Shown here: one piece after another, positions 31,823 to 41,080 of the stretch | How positions within the stretch are numbered: the stretch's first letter is position 1 | How the letters are laid out: every line of letters begins with the position of its first letter | Source: Caulobacter sp. SL161 | Lineage (GTDB): Bacteria > Pseudomonadota > Alphaproteobacteria > Caulobacterales > Caulobacteraceae | NCBI RefSeq assembly: GCF_026672375.1 | Contig: NZ_JAPPRA010000001.1 | Coordinates: 3,882,279 to 3,946,278, forward strand | Length of the DNA: 64,000 nt | Reading direction: 5' to 3' | Notes under the pieces: model-generated | Databases searched by the model: none | Told to the model about the DNA's origin: nothing | Seen by the model: the letters and a program-made list of their open reading frames with translations, nothing else | Made by a program: the position numbers and the translations under genes

Positions 31823-32284
31823 ATGAGAGAGCTGGTTGCGGCAGCGGTCCTAGCCACCGCGCTTCCTTTCCTTGCGGAAGCTGGCGAGCTAGAGGGGCCT
31901 GGGCGCTTCTGCGGCTACTCTCCGATAATCGATCTCCTGCCCGGCGAGAGGATCACCACGCTTGAGGGCGGCATCCACGGCGGAAGCTTCCGTTGGGAGG
32001 GATCGTTCGGATCGCTGGATGTGCGCGGGATCGCTTGGGCCACCCGGCCAAAAGGACGGATAGTCGAGGCGCAAGTAGGCGCAAAACCGGCGAGGTTTGC
32101 GCAACGTCGAACGAGCAAACGTTATGAGGTCGCCATTTGGAATGGTGGTCATGGCGCTGCGTATTTCAGCGCAGCGAAACCGTTGAGCGCGAACCAGTTG
32201 AAAGCAATCAGCAGAGTGAAGCTCTTCGAGGAAGGTCAGGCCCCTTCGGGCTGCAAGCTGCGAACAAGCCCTTCCTGGGAATGA
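31823..32284 (+). CDS. Exported protein of unknown function (153 aa)
   Basis: It starts MRELVAAAVLATALPFLAEAGEL, a signal peptide with likely cleavage near residue 20, and the mature part is strand-rich with two cysteines (FCGYS and SGCKL) that could pair. No family recognised. It lies between the DUF418 gene and an intergenic inverted repeat. Confidence 0.65.
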   Translation: MRELVAAAVLATALPFLAEAGELEGPGRFCGYSPIIDLLPGERITTLEGGIHGGSFRWEGSFGSLDVRGIAWATRPKGRIVEAQVGAKPARFAQRRTSKRYEVAIWNGGHGAAYFSAAKPLSANQLKAISRVKLFEEGQAPSGCKLRTSPSWE

Positions 32285-32351
32285 GTAAAGCCGGCACGTC
32301 TTCCTGAGTCCGCTAAGGGTCGCGAACAGTCTCTCGCTTCCCCCTATAAAC

Positions 32352-32483
32352 CCGACCTTCCCGGCGAATGCCGGGATCCAGATCGAACCCACCTGCGGCT
32401 ATCCGATGAGCGCCGCGTGATGGCGCATCATCCCCCGCCGCCCCGGATGAATCTGGGCCCCGGCGTTCGCCGGGGAAGTCGGT
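32352..32483. repeat. Intergenic inverted repeat element
   Basis: The left arm (32353-32385, containing CTTCCCGGCGAATGCCGGGA) and right arm (32449-32483, containing CCCCGGCGTTCGCCGGGGAAG) are inverted copies around about 65 bases. The element lies between convergent genes. It resembles the short palindromic intergenic repeats common in alphaproteobacteria, and could also act as a bidirectional terminator. Confidence 0.65.
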
Positions 32484-32503
32484 CTATTTGATCGACATAG
32501 CCC

Positions 32504-35500
32504 CTACCCCCACTGCCCCCAGAGCTTCTCCTCCGCCGCCTTGGCGACCTTGACTGAGGCTTCCTTCACGTGGCCGAAGCCGCGGATCTGCTGGGGTATC
32601 TCGGCGATCTTGACCGCCAGCGGCAGGCTCTCCGGCGAAAGCCCCGCCGCCAGACGGTCTAGACCGGTCTCATACGAAGCAATCAGCCCGCGCTCCATGC
32701 GGCGCTCCTCGGTCTTTCCGAAGATGTCGAGCGCCGTGCCGCGCAGGCCCTTCATTTTCGCCATCATCGGGAAGGCGAGATCCAGCATCCAGCCGCCGAA
32801 GGCGATCTTCTTGGGCTTGCCGTCCGGCCCCTTGGGGGCCAGCAGCGGCGGGGCCAGCCAGACCTTGGCCTTGCCGCCCTTGAAGGTCCCGGCCAGCTCG
32901 GCCGCGAAACGACCGTCCGTATACAGACGAGCAACCTCGTACTCGTCCTTGTAGGCCATCAGCTTGTAGAGGTTCACCGCCGCCGCGCGGGTCAGCGGCA
33001 GGGCGCCGTCCTCGCCCGACACGGCGGTTTCAGCGCTGCGGACCTTGGCCACCTTGTCCGCATAGCGCTGGGCGTAGGCGGCGTTCTGATAAGCCGTCAG
33101 CTGTTCCGCGCGGTGGGCGATCAGAGCGTCCAGCGGCATGGTCTCGGGCGTCGGGGTCGTGTCGTCCTTCACCGTCAGGCTGGACGGGTCATGGGCCACG
33201 CGGCGGCCCAGCTCGAAGGCCTGCAGGTTGGCTTCGGCGTCGACGCCGTTCAGCTTGATCGCGCGATAGACCGCGCGGCTGGACAGCGGGATCACCCCAC
33301 GCTGCCAGGCGAAGCCCACCATGATCATGTTGGCGTAGATGGCGTCGCCGAACTGCGTCTCGGCCAGGCGCTGGGCCGGGCAGGCGTCGAAGGTCTTGGT
33401 GGCGCCCTTCACGCGACGCGCCATGGCCCCGCTGTCGAACCGCACGTCACGGCTGGTGACGAAGTCGGCCGTGGGAGCGAAGTCGCTGTTGCCGAAGGCG
33501 CGCGTGCGGTCCTTGGCGTAGAGCGACAAGCCCTCGGGGCTGGCGGCGACGAGAAGATCGCAGGCGATCAGCACATCGGCGCTGGCCGCCGGCACGCGAC
33601 CGCCGACGATCGTCTCTTCGGTCTCGCCGATCTTGACGTGGCTGAACACCGAGCCGCCCTTCTGGGCCAGACCCGTCATGTCGACCACACTGCCGGCGCG
33701 GCCGTCGATATGGGCGGCCATGGCCATGATCGAGGCGACCGTGGTGACACCGGTCCCGCCCACGCCCGTGAACAGGATCTTGCGCACGCCCGTCAGCGGC
33801 TCGAACTCGGGCAGCGGCGTCGACTCGGCGGTCAGGGCCGCCGGGGTCTTCTTGGACTGAGCGCTTTCGGCCCCTTCCAGGGTGATGAACGAGGGGCAGA
33901 AGCCTTCGACGCAGCTGTAGTCCTGATTGCAGGACGACTGGTTGATCTTGCGCTTGCGGCCAAACTCGGTGGCCAGGGGCTCGACCGACACGCAGTTGGA
34001 CTTCACCGAGCAGTCGCCGCAGCCTTCGCAGACCAGCGGATTGATGAAGACCCGCTGGGTGGCCTTCGGCATCGAGCCCCGCTTTCGACGGCGGCGCTTT
34101 TCGGTGGCGCAGGTCTGATCGTAGAGCAGCACCGTCGTGCCAGGCGTCTCGCGCAGCATCTCCTGCACGCGCATCAGGTCCGACCGGGGGAAGATCTCAA
34201 CGCCCGGCGCCAGGTCGTTGACGCCCTGGTAGCGCTCCAGGTCATCGACGACGATGACGGTCTTCTTGACGCCCTCGGCCGCCAGCTGGCGGGTGATCTG
34301 GGCGGGGGTGAAGCCGCTCTCGGCGCGCTGGCCGCCGGTCATGGCGACAGCGTCATTATAGAGCAGCTTGTAGGTGATGTTGGTCCCGGCCGCGACGGCG
34401 CCGCGAATGGCCAAGGAACCCGAGTGGTTGTAGGTGCCGTCGCCCAGGTTCTGGAAGACGTGCTTCTCGCTGGTGAACGGCGCGGCGCCCACCCAGGTCA
34501 GGCCCTCGCCGCCCATGTGGGTGTTGAGGTCGGTCATCGGGTCGTTGAACCCGGCCATATAGTGGCAGCCGATGCCGGCCAGGGCGCGGCTGCCCTCGGG
34601 CAGCTTGGTCGAGGTGTTGTGCGGGCAACCCGAGCAGAAGAACGGCTTGCGGGCCTGGTCGGCGGCAAGGCTGACGGCGGCGACGCCGGCGGCCGAGACG
34701 CGGTTCAGATAAGCTTGCGCCCGCTCCATGTGCGGCCCCTGGGGCAGGCGGTCATAGATGGCCAGCGCGATTTCGGCCACGGACAGCGAGCCCAGCTCCG
34801 ACAGCAGCGGGCCGCCCTTCTCATCGGTCTTGCCGATGACGCGGGGCCGAGCCTGTGCGGGAAGATCATAGAGCGCGGCCCGAGCTTGCGGCTCGATCAG
34901 CGCGCGCTTGTGCTCGATGACCATCAGGGTCTCGAGGCCGGCGGCGAAGGCGCGCAGGCCCAAGGGCTCCAGCGGCCAGGGCATGCCGACCTTGTAGATC
35001 GAGACGCCGAGGTCAGCGGCTTCCTGCAGGGTCATGCCCATGGCCGTGAAGGCCTCCAGCACGTCCTTGTAGGCCTGACCCTGGCAGACGATGCCCAGGC
35101 GGGCCTTGCCGACCTTGACGTGCGAGGCGCCCAGGACCACGCGGTCGATGTTGTTGGCGCGGGCGAAGGCCAGGGCCGCCGGGATCTTGTGGAGCCGCAT
35201 GCGCCGCTCCTTCTCCATCGGCTGGTCCTTTTGGCGGATGCCCAGGCCACCCGGCGGGAACGCGAACTCTGGAACCACGATCTGGTGGCGGTCCAGAGAG
35301 ACGTCGATGGTCACGCCCGAGTCCATGGTGTCGGCCAGGGCGATCATGCCCGTCCACAGGCCCGAGAACCGCGACATCGAGATGCCGAGCAGGCCGTAGT
35401 CGAGCACCTCCTGGACGTCGGCCGGCGACAGCACCGGCATCTCGAAGTCCTGGAAGGCGAATTCCGATTGCGACGGGAGGGTCGAGCTCTTGCAGCCGTG

Positions 35501-35941
35501 GTCATCGCCCGCAACCGCCAGGACGCCGCCGGTCGGGAAGGTCCCGGCGAAATTGGCGTGCTTGAACACGTCGCCGGTGCGGTCGACGCCCGGCGCCTTG
35601 CCGTACCACATGCCGAACACGCCGTGATAAAGCGCGCCCGGGAACAGGTTTGCCTGCTGGCTGCCCCACACGGCGGTCGCCGCGAGGTCTTCGTTCAGGC
35701 CTTCCTGGAAGACGACATCATGCGCGGTGAGAAGCTTCTTGATGCGTGCGGCCTGCTGGTCGAGCCCGCCCAGGGGCGACCCGCGATAGCCCGACAAATA
35801 GCCACCGGTGTTCAACCCCGCCTTGCGGTCAAGGCGCTTGCGATCCAGCAGGACGCGAAGCAGGGCCTGCACCCCAGTGATGAAGGCGCGACCATCTTCG
35901 AGCACATATTTGTCGTCGAGAGTGACTTCTGAGTGCCGCAT
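32504..35941 (-). CDS. Indolepyruvate:ferredoxin oxidoreductase, fused subunits
   Basis: An 1145-residue single-chain 2-oxoacid oxidoreductase that oxidatively decarboxylates aryl pyruvates from aromatic amino acid breakdown. The N-terminal pyrimidine-binding part has GYRGSPLGGLDQQ (51-63) and VAGDDHGCKSS; the TPP-binding part follows around FFCSGCPHNTSTKLPEGS and GGEGLTWVG. A ferredoxin-like section (about 635-685) has CEGCGDCSVKSNC and CNQDYSCVEGFCPSF. The gamma domain starts around residue 719 with ILFTGVGGTGVTTV. Length is normal for the fused form. It is divergent from an Lrp/AsnC gene, a common pairing that suggests amino acid-responsive control. Confidence 0.93.
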   Translation of the reverse strand: MRHSEVTLDDKYVLEDGRAFITGVQALLRVLLDRKRLDRKAGLNTGGYLSGYRGSPLGGLDQQAARIKKLLTAHDVVFQEGLNEDLAATAVWGSQQANLFPGALYHGVFGMWYGKAPGVDRTGDVFKHANFAGTFPTGGVLAVAGDDHGCKSSTLPSQSEFAFQDFEMPVLSPADVQEVLDYGLLGISMSRFSGLWTGMIALADTMDSGVTIDVSLDRHQIVVPEFAFPPGGLGIRQKDQPMEKERRMRLHKIPAALAFARANNIDRVVLGASHVKVGKARLGIVCQGQAYKDVLEAFTAMGMTLQEAADLGVSIYKVGMPWPLEPLGLRAFAAGLETLMVIEHKRALIEPQARAALYDLPAQARPRVIGKTDEKGGPLLSELGSLSVAEIALAIYDRLPQGPHMERAQAYLNRVSAAGVAAVSLAADQARKPFFCSGCPHNTSTKLPEGSRALAGIGCHYMAGFNDPMTDLNTHMGGEGLTWVGAAPFTSEKHVFQNLGDGTYNHSGSLAIRGAVAAGTNITYKLLYNDAVAMTGGQRAESGFTPAQITRQLAAEGVKKTVIVVDDLERYQGVNDLAPGVEIFPRSDLMRVQEMLRETPGTTVLLYDQTCATEKRRRRKRGSMPKATQRVFINPLVCEGCGDCSVKSNCVSVEPLATEFGRKRKINQSSCNQDYSCVEGFCPSFITLEGAESAQSKKTPAALTAESTPLPEFEPLTGVRKILFTGVGGTGVTTVASIMAMAAHIDGRAGSVVDMTGLAQKGGSVFSHVKIGETEETIVGGRVPAASADVLIACDLLVAASPEGLSLYAKDRTRAFGNSDFAPTADFVTSRDVRFDSGAMARRVKGATKTFDACPAQRLAETQFGDAIYANMIMVGFAWQRGVIPLSSRAVYRAIKLNGVDAEANLQAFELGRRVAHDPSSLTVKDDTTPTPETMPLDALIAHRAEQLTAYQNAAYAQRYADKVAKVRSAETAVSGEDGALPLTRAAAVNLYKLMAYKDEYEVARLYTDGRFAAELAGTFKGGKAKVWLAPPLLAPKGPDGKPKKIAFGGWMLDLAFPMMAKMKGLRGTALDIFGKTEERRMERGLIASYETGLDRLAAGLSPESLPLAVKIAEIPQQIRGFGHVKEASVKVAKAAEEKLWGQWG

Positions 35942-36035
35942 AGCAAAAATCTTCCTCCCGGGTCTTCTCGCCCACCACGCAATATCTTATAGAAGCGCGG
36001 AAAATGTTTGCCCAAGGCGTGCCCGAGTCGTGGCC

Positions 36036-36054
36036 GCTTTGCGCAAAATCAAAG
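36036..36054. promoter_or_regulatory. Candidate operator between the oxidoreductase and Lrp genes
   Basis: GCTTTG and CAAAGC form an inverted repeat, with a nested TTTGCGCAAA dyad (36038-36047), in the 142-base divergent promoter region. Lrp/AsnC proteins usually bind degenerate dyads of this sort near their own gene. The assignment is by position only. Confidence 0.4.
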
Positions 36055-36083
36055 CGCCAACGCCCTCTGGGGGGAGGAATTTC

Positions 36084-36581
36084 TTGTCCGAACAACTCGA
36101 CGCCGTGGATGCCAAGATTCTGGATCTCATCCAACACGACGCCGGACTGTCCGTCGCGGAGATCGCCGAACGCGTAGGTCTGTCGTCCAGCCCGTGCTGG
36201 CGCCGGATCAAGCGCCTGGAAGACGCCGGCGTCATCCAGCGTCGGGTCACGATCCTCGACCGCGAGAAGCTGGGCCTGGGCTTTGAGGTGTACTGCACCG
36301 TGAAGCTCTCGCTGCCGACCAAGGAAAACCTCGACACCTTCGAACAGGCCGTCGGCAAGTGGGCCGAGGTCGTGCAGTGCGCCACCGTGACCGGCGCGGC
36401 GGACTATGAGATGCGCATCGTCACCCGCGACATGCGCGCCTTCGACGAGTTCCTGCGCGACAAGCTGCTGTCGTTGGGCCTGGTCTCGAACATCGAAAGC
36501 CGCATCGTCATCCGCGGCGTCAAGAACTCGACCGCCGTGCCGCTGGGCCTGGTCAGCCCCTATGTCAGCCCGCTGGGCTAA
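36084..36581 (+). CDS. Lrp/AsnC-family transcription regulator
   Basis: A 165-residue protein starting at TTG 36084 with a strong GGGGAGG site 7 bases upstream. The winged helix (LDAVDAKILDLIQHDAGLSVAEIAERVGLSSSPCWRRIKRLEDAGVI) and the C-terminal RAM domain (VTGAADYEMRIVTRDMRAFDEFLRDKL) are complete. RAM domains sense amino acids. It probably controls the divergent oxidoreductase and itself. A longer upstream reading frame runs through the opposite gene and is rejected. Confidence 0.92.
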   Translation: MSEQLDAVDAKILDLIQHDAGLSVAEIAERVGLSSSPCWRRIKRLEDAGVIQRRVTILDREKLGLGFEVYCTVKLSLPTKENLDTFEQAVGKWAEVVQCATVTGAADYEMRIVTRDMRAFDEFLRDKLLSLGLVSNIESRIVIRGVKNSTAVPLGLVSPYVSPLG

Positions 36582-37848
36582 ACGCCTGGCTGTTGGAGGG
36601 CTTGCCCTCCTCATAGCCGCCCCCGCATTTGCCGAGGGGCGGTTGCAGGCCTTCTTTCGACTACGCAGAGAGGCCGCCACCGCCGTTCGCACCGGTGACG
36701 CCAGCTTGGCCCGGACGAAGATCACCGAAGCCCTTGCCCTGATGCCGACACATCCGGGCGTACTGCTGAGCGCTGCGCGACTGACTGCGCGGCAGGATCC
36801 GGCGGCCGCGGTAGAACTGCTCCATCGCTATGCGAGCCTTGGCCTCATCCTGGATATCACAACCGACGAAGCGCTTTCGCCTCTGGCCCAGCGCCTCGAC
36901 TTCGCGCCCGTCGCCGAACGGCTGGCCGCCAACCGCAAGCCCATCGGCCAACTGGCGCCCATCGCAAGCCTCGGCGGCGCGCCGTTGGCCGAGAGCGTCG
37001 CCTATGACCCAAAACGCAAGCGGCTACTGATCAGCCAGGTCCATGGCCGCAAGATCTTGGCCATCGGCGCCGACGGAACAGCCTCGGACTTCATCCCCAC
37101 CGCCGACGACCTCTGGTCGGTGTTCGGGATCGTGGCCGAGCCGAAATCCCGCACGCTATGGGCCCTGACCTCGGCGGCCGATCAGGCCCGGGATCTTGCG
37201 CCCACGGCCAAGGGCTCCAACGCCCTGCTGCGTATCGACCTCGACACCGGCGAGATCATGGCCCGCTACGGCGCGCCTTTCGACGGCGCCAAGCGCCAGC
37301 TTGGCGACTTGACCGTGGCGACCGACGGAACCGTCTACGCGTCCAATAGCTTGGGCGGCGAAATCTGGCGGCTTAGGCCAGGGGGTCAGGACCTCGACCT
37401 ACTGGTCCGTTCCGACGAGATCGGCTCGGCCCAGGGCCTAGCGGTCTCGCCTGATGGCTCCGCGTTGATGGTCGCCGACTATCCCAGCGGCCTGCATCGG
37501 ATTGACTTGACCACTGCGGAGGTCACACCGGTCGCGCTGCCGACTGATCTGTCCCTGACCGGCGCCGACGGCGTTCTGCGCGACGGTCAGACACTGATCG
37601 TCGTCCAGAACGGCGTCACACCCCAGCGCGTCCTGCGACTCTCAATCTCTCGGGACGGCCGCAGGGTTACGCGCGGCGAGGTCATAGCCGCCAATCTGCC
37701 CGACTTGGACGAGCCCACGGGCGGCGTCATGCACGGTCGCCACTTCATCTTCGTCGCCCGCAGTCAGTGGAGCGACTTCGGCCCGAACGGCCAGCCGCGC
37801 GAGGGGCTTTCCCCCGCCAAGGTTATGTCCTTGCGCATCGCGCCCTGA
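36562..37848 (+). CDS. Exported SMP-30/NHL-like beta-propeller protein
   Basis: A 428-residue protein with a signal peptide (KRLAVGGLALLIAAPAFAEG, cleavage near residue 24). A short helical part with a tetratricopeptide-like pattern (ARTKITEALALMPTHPGVLLSAARL) is followed by repeated four-stranded blades: SVAYDPKRKRLLISQ, TVATDGTVYASNSLGGEIWRL and GLAVSPDGSALMVADY. These are typical of SMP-30/gluconolactonase-like or NHL propellers. The ATG lies 20 bases inside the end of the Lrp gene, suggesting co-transcription. Substrate unknown. Confidence 0.8.
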   Translation: MSARWAKRLAVGGLALLIAAPAFAEGRLQAFFRLRREAATAVRTGDASLARTKITEALALMPTHPGVLLSAARLTARQDPAAAVELLHRYASLGLILDITTDEALSPLAQRLDFAPVAERLAANRKPIGQLAPIASLGGAPLAESVAYDPKRKRLLISQVHGRKILAIGADGTASDFIPTADDLWSVFGIVAEPKSRTLWALTSAADQARDLAPTAKGSNALLRIDLDTGEIMARYGAPFDGAKRQLGDLTVATDGTVYASNSLGGEIWRLRPGGQDLDLLVRSDEIGSAQGLAVSPDGSALMVADYPSGLHRIDLTTAEVTPVALPTDLSLTGADGVLRDGQTLIVVQNGVTPQRVLRLSISRDGRRVTRGEVIAANLPDLDEPTGGVMHGRHFIFVARSQWSDFGPNGQPREGLSPAKVMSLRIAP

Positions 37849-37917
37849 GCGCGTTTTCGACAAGACGCTCCGAGCCAGTCGCGGCTAAGCTCCCCGTCGA
37901 TATCCCCGGAGCCATCC

Positions 37918-38784
37918 ATGATCGACCTCGTCTTCGACGCCCGCCGCAAGGAACTCGGCAACTTCGAGGTCGGGCGTGTGCTCCCGTTCCACGCCCATCG
38001 GATGGTGGGTCCCTTCACGTTCCTCGATCACATGGGCCCGGCGGCCTTCGACCCGGGCTTCGCCAAAAGCGCCGATGTGCGCCCGCACCCGCATATCGGG
38101 CTGTCGACCCTGACCTATCTGTTCGAGGGCGAGATCACCCACCGCGACAGCGTCGGCTCGCTGGCCGTGATCAAGCCGCATGAGGTCAACTGGATGACCG
38201 CCGGCTCGGGCATCACCCACTCCGAACGCTTCGAGGGCCTGCGCGAGCACGGCGGGCGCATGGACGGCATGCAGGCCTGGGTGGCCCTGCCGACCGAGTT
38301 CGAGGAGATCGACCCCAGCTTCACACACCACGAAGGTCCCGCCGAACTGCCCTACTACGAGAACGGTGGGCTGAAGGCGCGACTGATCGCCGGCGAGGCG
38401 TTCGGGGCGAAATCGAGCGTGCCGGTGTTCTCGCCGCTCTTTTATGTGCACTGGGAACTGGAGCCCGGCGTCACCGCCGCCCTGCCGGCAGAGTATCCTG
38501 AGCGCGCCGCCTATATCGCCGCCGGCCGCGTGGAGGTAGATGGCCGCGAGTTGGCCGAAGCCCAGATGGCGGTCTTCGCGCCAGGGGAGACGGTGGTGTT
38601 CAAGGCCCTCGAACGCTCGACCGTCATGCTGCTGGGCGGCGAGCCCGTCGGCCCGCGCTTCATCGAGTGGAACTTCGTCTCCTCGTCCAAGGACCGCATC
38701 GAGCAGGCCAAGGCCGACTGGAAGGCCGGCCGCATGAAGTTGCCCGACCTCGACCACGACGAGTTCATACCGCTGCCGGCCTAG
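37918..38784 (+). CDS. Pirin-family protein
   Basis: A 288-residue double cupin. The iron-binding N-terminal cupin is intact: PHPHIGLSTLTYLFEGEITHRDS contains the first two histidines, and TAGSGITHSE supplies the third histidine and the glutamate. PVGPRFIEWNFVSSSKDRI is the typical pirin C-terminus. Bacterial pirins include quercetin dioxygenases and regulators of pyruvate metabolism, so the function is not fixed. CCGGAG precedes ATG 37918. Confidence 0.93.
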   Translation: MIDLVFDARRKELGNFEVGRVLPFHAHRMVGPFTFLDHMGPAAFDPGFAKSADVRPHPHIGLSTLTYLFEGEITHRDSVGSLAVIKPHEVNWMTAGSGITHSERFEGLREHGGRMDGMQAWVALPTEFEEIDPSFTHHEGPAELPYYENGGLKARLIAGEAFGAKSSVPVFSPLFYVHWELEPGVTAALPAEYPERAAYIAAGRVEVDGRELAEAQMAVFAPGETVVFKALERSTVMLLGGEPVGPRFIEWNFVSSSKDRIEQAKADWKAGRMKLPDLDHDEFIPLPA

Positions 38785-38817
38785 GGGCCGCACCGCATTC
38801 GCCGACCCCTGCCCCTC

Positions 38818-39849
38818 TTACATCGCTCGATGTTTGGCCTGGGTCGCCTCATCCAGGCGCAGGAACCTGGCGGCGTTGTTATAGAGGATGTCTCGCTTCT
38901 GCTGGGCGGAGAGGAACGGCGCCTCTTCGATCACCGCGATCGACCGTTCGATCGTCTCGGGCCAGACCATCTGGTCCGAGCCGAACATCACCCGCTCGCC
39001 GAAGCCCGCATCGACCAGCGCCTGCAGGTAGCGGTAGAAGGCCGGGCGCGGCTGCGAGTAGACGATGACGCCGGTGTCCACATAGACCTGCGGATGGGCG
39101 TAGAGCAGCGCCAGGGTGTCATCCAGCATCGGATAGCCCGCGTGCATCACGTTGATCCGCAGCTTGGGATGCTTGACCAGCACGTCCTCCAGCAAGAGCG
39201 GGCTGCTCAGCCGGGCGCGATAGCCGGCCCCCGGCAGATAGGCCACGCCGGGCGGGCCGGGGCCGATATGGATCGCGACGGGCACGTCGGCAGCCTCGGC
39301 GGCGGCCCACAGGTTCTCCAGCCGCGGATCGTTGGGCGCGATCCCCTCGTACTGGAAGCCTAACTCGCCGATCACCGCCAGCTGGCCGGCGGCCTTGGCC
39401 TTGCCGAAATCGTCCAGCAGCACCTTGGGCTTGGACAGATCGGACATGGTCGGCATCAGACCCGGCAGGACACGGTCGGGGGCCAAAGCGCGCCAGGCCA
39501 TGACCCGCTTGTAGGGTCCGCTGACCACACCGATGATGTTGCGCTTGGCCATGATCGCCAGGGTCTTGTCACGGATCTCGTCGTCGGTGGTGGGCGACCA
39601 GATCGGATCGGCGCATTTGGGCGCCTTGAACATGGCGATCAGGCCGGTGGTCCAGGGCTGGCGCTGATCCCAGGTCGGCATCGGATTGATCGGCGCGCAC
39701 ATGGCCAACGGCGGCGGCCCCTGCTCGTCGGCGGCCGAGGCGTGCAGGTGCATGTCGATGATCGGGTCACTCGCCCACGCCGGCACCGCGAAGGCCAGAA
39801 AACCAGCCACAAGCATCGTCACGGGCATTCGGCGCATTGGCCCTCGCAT
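38818..39849 (-). CDS. Exported amidohydrolase-2 family protein
   Basis: A 343-residue TIM-barrel hydrolase with signal peptide (MLVAGFLAFAVPAWA, cleavage near residue 26). The motif IIDMHLHASA supplies the first metal histidines; VAIHIGPGPP and INVMHAGYP supply further ligands; FGSDQMVWP is the aspartate motif late in the barrel. This is the PF04909 family, which includes decarboxylases and hydrolases. The exported form and lack of operon partners leave the substrate open. The product is likely periplasmic. Confidence 0.85.
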   Translation of the reverse strand: MRGPMRRMPVTMLVAGFLAFAVPAWASDPIIDMHLHASAADEQGPPPLAMCAPINPMPTWDQRQPWTTGLIAMFKAPKCADPIWSPTTDDEIRDKTLAIMAKRNIIGVVSGPYKRVMAWRALAPDRVLPGLMPTMSDLSKPKVLLDDFGKAKAAGQLAVIGELGFQYEGIAPNDPRLENLWAAAEAADVPVAIHIGPGPPGVAYLPGAGYRARLSSPLLLEDVLVKHPKLRINVMHAGYPMLDDTLALLYAHPQVYVDTGVIVYSQPRPAFYRYLQALVDAGFGERVMFGSDQMVWPETIERSIAVIEEAPFLSAQQKRDILYNNAARFLRLDEATQAKHRAM

Positions 39850-40035
39850 GGATCATCACCAAGCGATGGGATAACGTCGGTCGCTGGCCGCCCCAATGGA
39901 GCCCACGGGCGGTGGCCTGTAAATCCCCCACGAGCGCATCGCCTGGTTTCGCCCCCGACAGGTCATCTGACGACAAGCCTTCACACAGGCCAGGCCCGTG
40001 CTTGACCCCATCGCTGGCGCGCCCATAACTCCCCC

Positions 40036-41070
40036 ATGACCGACGCTTCCCTCGCCCCCATCGCCTTCGCCGAGTTTGTCAGGGGCCTGCCCAAGGCCGA
40101 GCTCCACATGCATATCGAGGGCAGCCTGGAACCCGAGCTGATGTTCGAGCTGGCCCAGCGCAACGGGATCACCCTGCCCTTCGCGTCAGTCGAGGAAATC
40201 CGCGCGGCCTACGACTTCTCGAACCTGCAGGACTTCCTGGACATCTACTACCAGGGCGCGGGCGTGCTGATCACCGAAGCCGACTTCAAGGACCTGGCGC
40301 TCGCCTACTTCCGGCGCCTGGCGGCCGACGGTGGGACCCATGCCGAGATCTTTTTTGATCCGCAGACCCACACCGATCGCGGGATCGCCTTCGACACGGT
40401 GATGAACGGCCTGCTGGCCGGGATGGACGAGGCCGAGAAGACGCTGGGCGTCACCTCCAAGCTGATCCTGTGCTTCCTGCGCCACCTCTCCGAAGAGGCC
40501 GCGTTCGAGACGCTGGAGCAGGCCAAGCCCTGGCTGAACAAGCTGGCGGGCGTGGGCCTGGACAGCTCCGAGGTTGGCCACCCGCCGGCCAAGTTCGCCC
40601 GGGTTCTTCAGGCCTCGCGGGACCTGGGCTTGAAGGTCGTCGCCCACGCCGGCGAGGAAGGCCCGCCGGCCTATGTCTGGGAGGCCATCGACCTCGTAAA
40701 GGTCGACCGCATCGACCACGGCAACCGCGCGCTGGAGGACGAGACCTTGACCGCGCGCCTCGTGAAAGACGGGATCACCCTGACGGTCTGCCCGCTCTCG
40801 AACCTGAAGCTGTGCGGCGTGCCCAGCCTGGACGTTCACCCGCTCAAGCGGATGCTGGACCTGGGCCTGAAGGCGACCGTCAACTCCGACGATCCGGCCT
40901 ATTTCGGCGGCTATCTGCTGGAAAACTACCTGGCCACCGCCGGCGCCGTGGGCCTGACCCGCGAGGACATCGTCACCCTGGCCAGGAACAGCTTCGCCGG
41001 CTCGTTCCTGACCGACGCCGAAAAGGCCGAACGGATCGCGGCGGTCGAGGCCTACGCGGCCGCGCACTGA
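40036..41070 (+). CDS. Adenine/adenosine deaminase
   Basis: A 344-residue purine deaminase. Zinc ligands and catalytic residues are visible: HMHIEGSL near residue 25, VVAHAGEEGP near 207, DRIDHGNRA near 232 and NSDDPAYFGG near 291. The SSEVGHPPAKF segment before the HAGE motif is typical of the adenine deaminase branch (adenine to hypoxanthine), so adenine is the more likely substrate. The CorA gene follows 10 bases later. Confidence 0.92.
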   Translation: MTDASLAPIAFAEFVRGLPKAELHMHIEGSLEPELMFELAQRNGITLPFASVEEIRAAYDFSNLQDFLDIYYQGAGVLITEADFKDLALAYFRRLAADGGTHAEIFFDPQTHTDRGIAFDTVMNGLLAGMDEAEKTLGVTSKLILCFLRHLSEEAAFETLEQAKPWLNKLAGVGLDSSEVGHPPAKFARVLQASRDLGLKVVAHAGEEGPPAYVWEAIDLVKVDRIDHGNRALEDETLTARLVKDGITLTVCPLSNLKLCGVPSLDVHPLKRMLDLGLKATVNSDDPAYFGGYLLENYLATAGAVGLTREDIVTLARNSFAGSFLTDAEKAERIAAVEAYAAAH

Positions 41071-41080
41071 GCCGCACGCC

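Noticed and set aside
33113..35932. A 939-aa plus-strand open frame opposite the indolepyruvate oxidoreductase
   Set aside because: It is a shadow of a highly conserved enzyme on the other strand; long antisense frames are common at this G+C content, and the sequence is Arg/His/Gly-rich with no domain.
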